Assembly (NCBI RefSeq): GCF_918698085.1
Contig: NZ_CAKKLP010000016.1
Span: 1-64,000 of the forward strand
Source of the DNA: Chryseobacterium sp. Bi04
GTDB lineage: Bacteria; Bacteroidota; Bacteroidia; Flavobacteriales; Weeksellaceae
DNA: 64,000 nucleotides
Direction: 5' to 3'
Of the stretch, positions 35,474-43,055 are shown one piece after another (the stretch's first letter is position 1; each line of letters starts with the position of its first letter). The translations under genes were made by a program, and so were the position numbers. The notes below the pieces were generated by a model. That model was given only the letters and a program-made list of their open reading frames with translations, was not told the origin of the DNA and ran no database searches.

Positions 35474-36193
35474 ATGATAAAAAAACTTTTTGCTGAATTT
35501 TTCGGCACATTTTGGCTTGTTTTCGGTGGTTGTGGAAGCGCAGTTTTTGCCGCCGGAGTTCCCGATATTGGTATAGGACTTTTAGGGGTGGCTTTAGCCT
35601 TTGGTCTTACTGTTCTTACAATGGCTTATGCGGTAGGTCATATTTCCGGAGGGCATTTCAACCCTGCAGTTTCTTTCGGACTTTTAGCAGGAGGAAGATT
35701 TTCTGCCAAGGATCTGATCCCTTATATCGTAGCACAGTGTTTAGGAGCACTTGTAGCAGCCGGATGTTTATATACCATCCTTAACGGTGCCGGAGCGGTA
35801 GATTTTTCAAAACCGGGTGATTTTGCCACCAATTTCTATGGCGAGGCAGTATACAACGGAAAGGCATTCAGTATGGGCGCAGCATTCCTTGCTGAATTTT
35901 TATTAACAGCCTTTTTCCTTATCATCATCATGGGAGCAACGGATAAATGGGCAAACGGTAAATTTGCAGGTCTTGCTATTGGTCTTGCGCTTACGCTGAT
36001 CCATTTAATCTCTATTCCAATCACCAATACGTCAGTAAACCCTGCAAGATCTCTTTCGCAGGCAGTTTTCACAGGTGGTCTCGCTATGTCACAGCTTTGG
36101 CTGTTCTGGGTAGCACCTATCCTTGGAGGAATTGTAGGTGGATTAATCTACAAATTCTTACTTCAGAGAGATACTGCAGAAATAGCAGATTAA
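35474..36193 (+). CDS. aqpZ: Aquaporin Z
   Basis: 239 residues from ATG at 35474 (an upstream TTG at 35447 is rejected). Six membrane segments and both NPA boxes are present: GHISGGHFNPAVSFGLLAG near 55-73 and TNTSVNPARSLSQAVF near 180-195. The selectivity filter region (F at helix 2, H before SIPITNTS, and R after the second NPA) is as in AqpZ. Known role: water-selective channel of the inner membrane. It has its own promoter and a strong terminator. Confidence 0.93.
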   Translation: MIKKLFAEFFGTFWLVFGGCGSAVFAAGVPDIGIGLLGVALAFGLTVLTMAYAVGHISGGHFNPAVSFGLLAGGRFSAKDLIPYIVAQCLGALVAAGCLYTILNGAGAVDFSKPGDFATNFYGEAVYNGKAFSMGAAFLAEFLLTAFFLIIIMGATDKWANGKFAGLAIGLALTLIHLISIPITNTSVNPARSLSQAVFTGGLAMSQLWLFWVAPILGGIVGGLIYKFLLQRDTAEIAD

Positions 36194-36213
36194 TGAGGTT
36201 CTCAATTCATAAC

Positions 36214-36253
36214 AAAATAGAAAAACCTGCCAGCTGGCAGGTTTTTCTATTTT
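36214..36253. terminator. 40-bp perfect palindromic bidirectional terminator
   Basis: A perfect 20+20-bp palindrome centred on CAG/CTG, GC-rich at the centre and with A and T runs outside. It lies between aqpZ and the PD-(D/E)XK-like gene, which converge. The stop codon of the minus-strand gene (36247-36249) is inside the palindrome. Confidence 0.92.
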
Positions 36254-36792
36254 ATCTTTTTAATATCAAAAGGGTTTTTAAAAATAAGTTCTTCATGTTT
36301 TCCTTTGATTTCCATTTTACGCTGAAGAAGATTGAGTGCCATTTTCCTGATAAAAAGATCTTTATCATTCAAGCTCCAGTAAGAATCTTCATGAAGCTTT
36401 TTAGGAGGCCGGATTGGATAAAATTCTGTTTCCCATGTATCTGCATTATGATAAAATTCAATAATTCCGCAGTGTTCGGGAATAAGATGAGTATCTACCA
36501 TTCCCATAGGCAGCAGGAAACTGAAAGTATTGCAGATATAATCTCCACAGGAAATTTTATCATGCTTCAGAAACTTTTCGCCGGTTTCTTTATTGATATA
36601 TGATTTTTTGAAATCATTTTTAAAGTCACTTTTAGAAAGTTTGATTTCAATTTCATGGCTACACCCTTCTGCATCAACAATCAGAATATCTGCTTCCCAG
36701 TCTGCCTGAAAATAATTAGTCAGAACAAGCTCTTTTTCAAAATCACAATGAGAGTGAATATAGGCATGTACAAGTTCTTCTATTTTGATCAT
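36247..36792 (-). CDS. PD-(D/E)XK nuclease-like protein
   Basis: 181 residues. The core pattern is WEADILIVDAEG near 32-43 (Asp35) followed by HEIEIKLSKSDFKND near 46-60, giving D...ExK with Glu49 and Lys51 and the nearby SDF. This resembles MmcB-like or phage-type restriction-fold nucleases. No DNA-binding domain is seen, so its substrate is open. It stands alone, upstream of a heptamer array; activity is inferred, not shown. Confidence 0.68.
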   Translation of the reverse strand: MIKIEELVHAYIHSHCDFEKELVLTNYFQADWEADILIVDAEGCSHEIEIKLSKSDFKNDFKKSYINKETGEKFLKHDKISCGDYICNTFSFLLPMGMVDTHLIPEHCGIIEFYHNADTWETEFYPIRPPKKLHEDSYWSLNDKDLFIRKMALNLLQRKMEIKGKHEELIFKNPFDIKKIK

Positions 36793-36811
36793 GGTTTTTA
36801 TAATATGAAAT

Positions 36812-36972
36812 GTACAAAGTATGATGTATAATGTATTGACGTGAACAGACTGAGAGAGTAGAGATAGGAGACTTAGAGATTAGAAACTTTAGGCTGTTGA
36901 GAAATGTATAATCTTAAGGCTTCAATCTCTGGCCCTCGAATTGCAGATCTATATAGCTTTCAACTTTCAACT
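36812..36972. repeat. Degenerate heptamer array B
   Basis: A 7-nt period on the plus strand from 36812 with units GTACAAA, GTATGAT, GTATAAT, then one 8-nt unit, then purine-rich units such as AGAGTAG, AGATAGG, GAGATTA and GAAACTT to about 36903. At 36959-36972 the unit AGTTGAA is present twice in succession on the minus strand and overlaps the luxE-like stop codon (36967-36969). The start of the array repeats the GTATAAT and GTACAAN units seen in array A. Confidence 0.75.
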
Positions 36973-37980
36973 TACCAGTAAGCTACAGCCTCTGATATCA
37001 GAGTGGTCTATTCTTCCCAGTACCTGGAATTTATCACCGTTTATTTTCCCCAGATCCTGTGTTGCAATGAAAGAACAGGAATGGGTATTGGCAAGGTCTA
37101 TGATGTTAATAGCCCCTGTTCGTCCTTCTTTTTCATAAGACAACGGGTCTTCTGCATTCCTGACCATAATCCTCATCCAGTTTGGACATTGATATTCATT
37201 ATTTCCAAGAGAGTATGCTTGTGAAAGCAGTTCTGTCATCGAATATTCAGAGTATATTTTTTGGGTATTAAAGCCTTCCTGCAAAATTTGCAAAAGTTCA
37301 TCTTTTGTCATTTCTTCTTTTCGGCCCTTCATTCCTCCGGTTTCTATAACGACTAAATTTTCAAGAAAACGTAGAGACTTATTACCTGTGTTGGATTGAC
37401 AATGATCCAAAAAATCCAGCAAGGCAAAAGAAACTCCAAAAAGAATAACTTTTTGATCTTTCAATTGGCTTAAAAGGTCAAAAAGGTCTGAATGGTTATA
37501 AAGAAAATATCCGTTTTCCGGTTTTCCCGATTTTTTCATCAGATAATCCACCATATAAATCAATGATGAATTTTGTTTTTCCAGGTAGCTTGGAAGTAAC
37601 CCCAGAAAAATAAAATCTTCAGGTTTGCCTATAAATTGTTCAAAACTTTTATAAATACTTTCTTCATATAAATTCTGATCGGCAATGAAATGTTTCGACA
37701 GATTCATCTGGGTAGTTCCTGAGCTCTGAAAATATAAATCTGTAGTGGCATTCTTATCCAGAATCTGATGGTTCTTGAACATTTCTATAGGCAGAAAAGG
37801 GATGTTCAATACGCTGTCTACCTCATCAGGATTCACTTTTAAAAAGTTGACGAACTTTCTATATATCTCAACATTTTCATACTGATAACGAAATGTTTTC
37901 AATGATGCTTCCACAAAATCCTGTTCTGTCTGTATGTCGAATATATTTTTCAATTTATAAATCTTTTTTAGCCCTTCCAT
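36967..37980 (-). CDS. LuxE-like acyl-protein synthetase
   Basis: 337 residues. It has the LuxE/phenylacetate-CoA-ligase-like pattern: FNIPFLPIEMFKNH-like LNIPFLPIEMFKNHQIL near 57-73, the phosphate-binding loop FQSSGTTQMNLSKH near 84-97, and SEYSMTELLSQAY near 245-257. Known role: activates a fatty acid as acyl-AMP and holds it on a cysteine. No LuxC, LuxA or LuxB genes are adjacent, so it is not luciferase-related here and the acceptor is unknown. It may serve acyl transfer in surface polysaccharide or lipid assembly, as in other Bacteroidota. Confidence 0.8.
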   Translation of the reverse strand: MEGLKKIYKLKNIFDIQTEQDFVEASLKTFRYQYENVEIYRKFVNFLKVNPDEVDSVLNIPFLPIEMFKNHQILDKNATTDLYFQSSGTTQMNLSKHFIADQNLYEESIYKSFEQFIGKPEDFIFLGLLPSYLEKQNSSLIYMVDYLMKKSGKPENGYFLYNHSDLFDLLSQLKDQKVILFGVSFALLDFLDHCQSNTGNKSLRFLENLVVIETGGMKGRKEEMTKDELLQILQEGFNTQKIYSEYSMTELLSQAYSLGNNEYQCPNWMRIMVRNAEDPLSYEKEGRTGAINIIDLANTHSCSFIATQDLGKINGDKFQVLGRIDHSDIRGCSLLVS

Positions 37981-38118
37981 CCCTTCAATACAATGAATTT
38001 CAAGAAAGAATACTTTTTATTTAATAATTTTTACTACAAAATTAAACTTTGGTAAAATTCTTGCAATCACTTATTCGGAATATGGATTAAAAACAAGAAT
38101 GCGCTTAGGTTCATTCGA

Positions 38119-38143
38119 AAATTGTCTCTTTTAGAGGCAATTT
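38119..38143 (-). terminator. Hairpin downstream of lpxH
   Basis: 11-bp arms AAATTGTCTCT and AGAGGCAATTT with one mismatch and a 3-nt loop, 8 nt after the lpxH stop codon. The longer T run is on the plus strand, but no plus-strand gene precedes it. Confidence 0.65.
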
Positions 38144-38150
38144 TTTTTGT

Positions 38151-38921
38151 TTATTTATCAAAAACCTTAAGCTCAAAATCTTTTTCAAAAACTCCATATG
38201 TAAAATAAGAGATCCAGTCACCAAGGTTGATATATTGTGAGCGCTGTTCCAGATCCAATACCATAGGAAGATGACGATGCCCATAAATGAAATAGTCTAT
38301 CTTCTCTGTCTTCAGCTTTTCTTTGGAATAGATGATCAAAAATTCTTTGTCTTCTCCTAAAAATGCTTTGTCCTCTTCTCCGGAAATCATTTTATTTTTT
38401 TGGGAAAGATATAAGGCCATTTTCATGGCAATATCGGGATGCAACCACTTGAAAAACCATTGTGCCACCGGATTTGTGAATAACTTTTTCATTCTCTTAT
38501 ATCCTTTGTCTCCCGGTCCCAGCCCATCTCCATGAGCTAACAGAAACTGTTTTCCGCCCATTTCAAAATATTGCTTCTGATAAAAAACGGTACATCCTAT
38601 TTCCTCCTCCAGATAATCTTTCATCCAAAGATCATGGTTTCCCACAAAAAAATAAATATGGATTCCCCGGTCTTTCAGTTCAGCAATTTTACCAAGAACA
38701 CGCACATATCCTTTGGGAACAACATGTTTCCACTCATGCCAGAAGTCAAAAAGATCTCCCATTAAAAATAAAACCTGAGCATCTTCTTTGATCTCATTCA
38801 TCCAACGTATAAATTTCTCTTCACGTATCCTGCTCTCTTGAGGAGTTGGAGCTCCAAAATGCTGATCTGAAGCGAAATATACCTTTTTTCCAGGTTCTAA
38901 ATTAATTGTTGTTTTTAACAC
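38151..38921 (-). CDS. lpxH: UDP-2,3-diacylglucosamine diphosphatase
   Basis: 256 residues of the calcineurin-like phosphoesterase fold. Metal ligands are visible in ASDQHFGA near 17-24, GDLFDFWHEW near 55-64, GNHDLWM near 99-105, LAHGDGLGP near 128-136 and YGHRHLP near 214-220. Known role: removes UMP from UDP-2,3-diacylglucosamine in lipid A synthesis. The gene lies 28 nt from queD on the same strand, perhaps one transcript. Confidence 0.9.
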   Translation of the reverse strand: MLKTTINLEPGKKVYFASDQHFGAPTPQESRIREEKFIRWMNEIKEDAQVLFLMGDLFDFWHEWKHVVPKGYVRVLGKIAELKDRGIHIYFFVGNHDLWMKDYLEEEIGCTVFYQKQYFEMGGKQFLLAHGDGLGPGDKGYKRMKKLFTNPVAQWFFKWLHPDIAMKMALYLSQKNKMISGEEDKAFLGEDKEFLIIYSKEKLKTEKIDYFIYGHRHLPMVLDLEQRSQYINLGDWISYFTYGVFEKDFELKVFDK

Positions 38922-38948
38922 CGTCTGAACTTTATTGGAAATGAATTA

Positions 38949-39392
38949 TTAATTATCTTCTGCAAACCATTCTCCATAAGAGTTTTCAGTCTCATGAAGT
39001 TTAAGATAAGCCAGAGAAATTCCTTCAGGAAGTTTTGATTTCACTTTTGCAGCAATAGCGTACAGCATATTTTCACAGGTCGGCTGGAAACTGCAGTAGA
39101 TTACTTTATGTCCTTTCTGTTCAAGATCATCTCCCAGTTCTTTGTGAGGAGATAATGCATTCACCAGAACAGAATGGTCCCAAACATCTACAATTTCAGA
39201 TTTTACGATACTTTTGATATCTCCAAAATCCACCACCATCCCATTCTTAGGGTTTTCTATATCATTAATAGGTCTTCCCTTTACCGTTACAAACAGTTTA
39301 TAGGAATGCCCGTGCATATTTTTACACTTCCCATCGTAGTTGTACAGTACGTGAGCTGTTTCGAAGGTAAAAATTTTTGTTATACGTATCAT
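38949..39392 (-). CDS. queD: 6-carboxytetrahydropterin synthase
   Basis: About 147 residues from ATG at 39392; the open frame continues to a TTG at 39410, but a TATCTTTG promoter element overlaps that start. The QueD core is FETAHVLYNYDGKCKNMHGH near 8-27 (Cys and two His of the zinc and catalytic sites), then DHSVLVN and the conserved Glu in FQPTCENM. Known role: second step of queuosine/preQ0 synthesis from 7,8-dihydroneopterin triphosphate. No other que genes are adjacent. Confidence 0.9.
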   Translation of the reverse strand: MIRITKIFTFETAHVLYNYDGKCKNMHGHSYKLFVTVKGRPINDIENPKNGMVVDFGDIKSIVKSEIVDVWDHSVLVNALSPHKELGDDLEQKGHKVIYCSFQPTCENMLYAIAAKVKSKLPEGISLAYLKLHETENSYGEWFAEDN

Positions 39393-39396
39393 GGTG

Positions 39397-39404
39397 CAAA
39401 GATA
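39397..39404 (-). promoter_or_regulatory. Probable -7 element of queD
   Basis: Reads TATCTTTG on the minus strand and ends 4 nt before the ATG at 39392, so the transcript is probably nearly leaderless. It argues against the longer start. Confidence 0.55.
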
Positions 39405-39462
39405 TGACAAAACAGCTAAACACAGAAAAGACTGTTTCTATTACAGGTATTAAACTCATCTT

Positions 39463-40905
39463 TTAATCAATTTTTAAGGTTAGATTATTATCCCCGGATC
39501 CATCTACATTGATGGCATTGTAAGGAATAGTCAGCCATCCGTTTTTGTTCATCACGAATTTAAAACCATAAGTTTTTCCTTTTTCAAACTGAGATTTGGG
39601 TACTGCAACCTCGAAGACATTATTCTTTTTAAGAACCAGCTGATAAGATGTATTCTCACTATTCCAGTCATTAAATGAACCTGCTACTGAAATAGTCTTG
39701 ATAAACTCAGTACTTAGATTTTCAGGATATGGATAAGAAAAAATTACTTTGTCATTTTCTGTTCTGTATCCATACACTTCTTTTTTAAGATCCGGATGTA
39801 CAAAAGGCTCAGCTATTGTCATTTCTTCTGCCAATGTATAGGGATTCATCAGGCGTGTATCCATAATTCCGGCAATATGATTGATCATTTGGTACATTAC
39901 TGGAAATCCTTTATTTCCATTATACATAACGGCAACAGCCATATCGTTATCCGGGAAGATACTATAAGCATTTACGTTTCCCCCCGAAAAGCCATATGAC
40001 TTTGTATTATTGTTATCTGTAATCTCCCAACCATACGCAAAATCAAATCCATTATTTTTATAGTGAAAGGGCTGCCACATCATTTTTTTTGTCTCCGGTT
40101 TCAGAAAATCATTTTTGCTAAGATGAATACCCCATTGTAAAAAAGCAGGGAGTGTAATCGCCAACCCATTTGAAGAATGTGCTCTCACACCGTCAATAGC
40201 AGTAACCTTTTCGTATTGTTTTGTTGTTGTATTATAATTATATTTTACAATTCTGTTAGGAATTTTCTCAACAGGATTGGATGAAAATACCAATTGGTTT
40301 TCAGCATCCTGAAATTGATTCTCAAGGACATAATCTTCATAGGTCTTCCCTGTTATTTTTTCAATAATCATGGTAATCAGAAGATAGTTTGTCTGGTTGT
40401 ATCTATATTCATTTCCGGTTTCAAATTCCATTTTTTCCTTTGATAACCGGGCAATAACTTCAGCATTTGTTGCATTTACTGAAATATCACTAAAATCAAC
40501 CCAATTGGGAAGGCCGGAAGAATGGGTCAACAGGTTTTTTACCTGTACGTTTTGCCACTCATTGGGCAAGTTGGCCACATATTTTGACACTCTATCTTCC
40601 AGGGATAATCTTCCCTCTTCAATAAGCTTAAAAAGAGCCACATTTGATATCAGTTTCGTAGTAGAATAGATCCTGAACATAGAATTGGAATTCACCTTTT
40701 TACTGGTTTCCAAATTTTCCCTGCCATAATACTGCTGAAAGGTTATTGTATTGTTCTTTACAATTCCAACAGCCATTCCGGGAATTTCATTGATTTGGAT
40801 AACTTTTTTTATATAGCTGTCGATTGCTTTTGACTGTTCTGCTGTTTGGCTGTACCCCAAAAAAGAAAAATTTAAAAAGAGCGCTGCTAAAATGGATTGT
40901 TTCAT
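39463..40905 (-). CDS. Beta-lactamase-family serine hydrolase with CBM48-like domain
   Basis: 480 residues with a signal peptide (about 1-19). The penicillin-binding-like domain has the SxxK nucleophile motif in FRIYSTTKLISN near 77-88 and NEYRYNQTNYLLI near 164-176, where the usual YxN is YNQ. The C-terminal 100 residues resemble the AMPK/CBM48 glycan-binding domain: TISVAGSFNDWNSENTSYQL near 402-421. The combination suggests an esterase or peptidase anchored to carbohydrate. The substrate is unknown. Confidence 0.83.
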   Translation of the reverse strand: MKQSILAALFLNFSFLGYSQTAEQSKAIDSYIKKVIQINEIPGMAVGIVKNNTITFQQYYGRENLETSKKVNSNSMFRIYSTTKLISNVALFKLIEEGRLSLEDRVSKYVANLPNEWQNVQVKNLLTHSSGLPNWVDFSDISVNATNAEVIARLSKEKMEFETGNEYRYNQTNYLLITMIIEKITGKTYEDYVLENQFQDAENQLVFSSNPVEKIPNRIVKYNYNTTTKQYEKVTAIDGVRAHSSNGLAITLPAFLQWGIHLSKNDFLKPETKKMMWQPFHYKNNGFDFAYGWEITDNNNTKSYGFSGGNVNAYSIFPDNDMAVAVMYNGNKGFPVMYQMINHIAGIMDTRLMNPYTLAEEMTIAEPFVHPDLKKEVYGYRTENDKVIFSYPYPENLSTEFIKTISVAGSFNDWNSENTSYQLVLKKNNVFEVAVPKSQFEKGKTYGFKFVMNKNGWLTIPYNAINVDGSGDNNLTLKID

Positions 40906-40970
40906 TATATGTTAATCTGTCGATATTTCTTTATTATAGACAATTGACAGCTTTATTACATTACATAATT

Positions 40971-41351
40971 TCATGAAATTAATTGATCCGTTTCATACCC
41001 TAATTCTGCCAAATAATCCAGTCCGTTTTGTTTTTCCATTGCATTAGTTCCTGTCCAGCCTTTTTTTTGTCCTTGCAGGATAAGTTGTCGTATATACCCG
41101 GGCTCATTAAAGTTAACCTCATCTTCAGAGGAAGTTATTTTATTGATTAGTATAATTCCTGATTGTAAGGGCTGTCCCATAAAATAATCATCAGAAGTCA
41201 GAAATTCAATGATTAAAGGGGTCTTTTTCTGTCCGCTTAAAAATATTCTCACCGTTAAAGTATTGGTTTCCGTACCTGCATGATATGTATCTGTAACAGA
41301 ATACAAATACTCCATATTGTTGATATGTATTTTTCTTAATTTCCTTTTCAT
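40971..41351 (-). CDS. Hypothetical protein next to SRPBCC gene
   Basis: About 126 residues from ATG at 41351, which overlaps nothing and starts 1 nt after the SRPBCC stop codon. The first six residues of the longer frame (from TTG) are rejected. No signal peptide; beta-rich with DTYHAGTETNTLTVRIFLSG near 16-35. I do not recognise the family. It is cotranscribed with the SRPBCC-domain gene. Confidence 0.62.
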   Translation of the reverse strand: MKRKLRKIHINNMEYLYSVTDTYHAGTETNTLTVRIFLSGQKKTPLIIEFLTSDDYFMGQPLQSGIILINKITSSEDEVNFNEPGYIRQLILQGQKKGWTGTNAMEKQNGLDYLAELGYETDQLIS

Positions 41352-41352
41352 A

Positions 41353-41775
41353 TCAACTTGTTTCCGCAATATTTTTTAATCCCTGAAGAACCGGATTTTC
41401 TTTACCTTGAGGCTCTTCCTGTACAACATCGGGTCTGTTATCCTCCTGTATAATTTCAAGTTTTGTTTTTCCGCCAAGATCTGTCAGAATGTATTTCATG
41501 ATAAAATAATTCTCAGGCTTATCTTCAAGGCCCGGTCTGGGGGCAAACAGGTTATAACTTAAACTGTCCGTCGGAATAAATGTCAAAACGGTTCCCCACT
41601 GTTTAAATACATTCCCTTCCCATTCTGCTATAAACTCTATAGCACTTCCTACGATCCAGTCTGTAAGCAGATTGCTTCCGTATTGCCATTGTTTTACGAA
41701 TTCAGGTTGTGTTAAAGTATCCCAAACTTTCTGTTTTGGTGCATTAATCACTATTGTTGAAATATTTGTTGCCAT
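41353..41775 (-). CDS. SRPBCC-domain protein (AHSA1-like)
   Basis: 140 residues forming one START/AHSA1-like domain. It has VINAPKQKVWDTLTQPEFVKQW near 9-30 and a GSAIEFIAEWEGNVFKQWG stretch near 43-61. Family members bind hydrophobic ligands or assist Hsp90. It overlaps the start region of the following small gene by 1 nt spacing. No ligand is identifiable. Confidence 0.8.
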   Translation of the reverse strand: MATNISTIVINAPKQKVWDTLTQPEFVKQWQYGSNLLTDWIVGSAIEFIAEWEGNVFKQWGTVLTFIPTDSLSYNLFAPRPGLEDKPENYFIMKYILTDLGGKTKLEIIQEDNRPDVVQEEPQGKENPVLQGLKNIAETS

Positions 41776-41846
41776 GCTAACTGGTTTTCAGAATGATTAT
41801 ATAGTATTTTTTGTTTTATCTGGAGTCGTTTACTGTATGTTATTAT

Positions 41847-42230
41847 TTAAAATTTTTCCAGCCAGTTAGTTTCCAGTCTTTTAATTTTTTTTGTTTCAGG
41901 ATCAAATAAAACCCAAAGTGTGCTTGAATCCACCAAAAGCTTGTCATTACAGTAAAACTCAACTTTTCTTGGCTGCTTAGCTCCTTCAGGAGACAAAGGA
42001 TAGGTCTTTACGGTGATCATATCATTCAGATAGGCCTGCTTTTTATATTGAATATGGTGATCCAGGAGCATCCAGGCATCATTTTCATATTCTGTTTTAT
42101 GTTTTAAAAGATCCCAGTGTTCAGCAGCTATTTCTTCCACCCAATGTACATACTGGACATTATTGACGTGATTGTTCTGATCAATGTGCTCTTCCGTTAC
42201 TTTTATTTTTTTCTGATATACTAAACCCAT
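41847..42230 (-). CDS. Hotdog-fold acyl-CoA thioesterase
   Basis: 127 residues, one hotdog domain of the 4HBT/FatM type. It has NNHVNNVQYVHWVEEIAAEHW near 19-39 with the likely catalytic Asp/Asn region, and KVEFYCNDKLLVDSSTLWVLFDP near 90-112. Known family role: hydrolysis of acyl-CoA thioesters. The acyl chain is unknown. It is followed by 71 nt without a gene. Confidence 0.82.
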   Translation of the reverse strand: MGLVYQKKIKVTEEHIDQNNHVNNVQYVHWVEEIAAEHWDLLKHKTEYENDAWMLLDHHIQYKKQAYLNDMITVKTYPLSPEGAKQPRKVEFYCNDKLLVDSSTLWVLFDPETKKIKRLETNWLEKF

Positions 42231-42302
42231 TTCTGAAATTTACTCAAAATTATAATAAAAAATAAAATAGAGCCGCTCCTTCTGCTATAAAACGGCAATA
42301 AA

Positions 42303-42335
42303 AAAACAGAACCGGATATTGACCGGTTCTGTTTT
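42303..42335 (-). terminator. Terminator after OmpH-like gene
   Basis: Arms AAAACAGAACCGG and CCGGTTCTGTTTT (13 bp perfect) around a 7-nt loop, followed by T-rich sequence, about 25 nt after the stop codon at 42360. Confidence 0.9.
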
Positions 42336-42359
42336 AGAGTATTTAATCTATTGAGGGGA

Positions 42360-42932
42360 TTATTTAGATTTTGCTGCAGGCTTAGAGGTTGTTGTTGAAC
42401 CTCCTAATTTAGCTTTTACACTATCGGTAATATCTTCGCTTCCATCTGTGTAGATAAGGTTATTATTCCCTTGTGAAGCTGTATCAAACACCATGTTCAG
42501 GCTTTTTTCTTTTGCCACTGCTGCAATAGCTCCCCGCACTTTCTGCTGTAATGGAACCAACAATTCATTTTGTTTTGCTGAAATTTCCTTACCGGCTTGC
42601 GTTCTTGCTGTTTCTACTTTTTTGCCTAGAGCATCTAATTCCGTCTGTGCTGCCATCAGTTCTTTAGTCACTGATTCTTTATTAGCTTCAGTCAATGTTT
42701 TTTCTTTATCTTGAGCTGCTTTCAGCTTAGCTTGATAGTCACCGATTAACTTTTCAACCTCAGCTTGTTTGGTTTTCGTCAGGTTATCAATCGTTGCACT
42801 TATTGTTTTCACCTCCGGTAAGCTTGAAAAAACTTCATCCGTGTTTACGCTACCTATTTTTTGCTGAGCATGTACAGTATTTGCGCTAAGTACTAATCCT
42901 GCTGTAATAAAAAGGGCTTTAATTAAATTCAT
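42360..42932 (-). CDS. OmpH/Skp-family periplasmic chaperone
   Basis: 190 residues with a signal peptide (about 1-22, ending VHAQ). The mature protein starts KIGSVNTDEVFSSLPEVKT and continues with a long alpha-helical coiled coil rich in Ala, Lys and Glu (about 45-140), as in Skp. Known role: escorts unfolded outer-membrane proteins through the periplasm. The serine/threonine/lysine-rich tail ends SKPAAKSK. Confidence 0.87.
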   Translation of the reverse strand: MNLIKALFITAGLVLSANTVHAQQKIGSVNTDEVFSSLPEVKTISATIDNLTKTKQAEVEKLIGDYQAKLKAAQDKEKTLTEANKESVTKELMAAQTELDALGKKVETARTQAGKEISAKQNELLVPLQQKVRGAIAAVAKEKSLNMVFDTASQGNNNLIYTDGSEDITDSVKAKLGGSTTTSKPAAKSK

Positions 42933-43055
42933 TTTGTTTAAAAAATTGTTTTTTCCGACTTCAAATATAATCCAATTTTTTAATTATCTGTTATCAAATT
43001 TAAATAGGTGAAAACATTCTTAAATAAAGAAATTCTTCTTTAATTTAAACAATGA

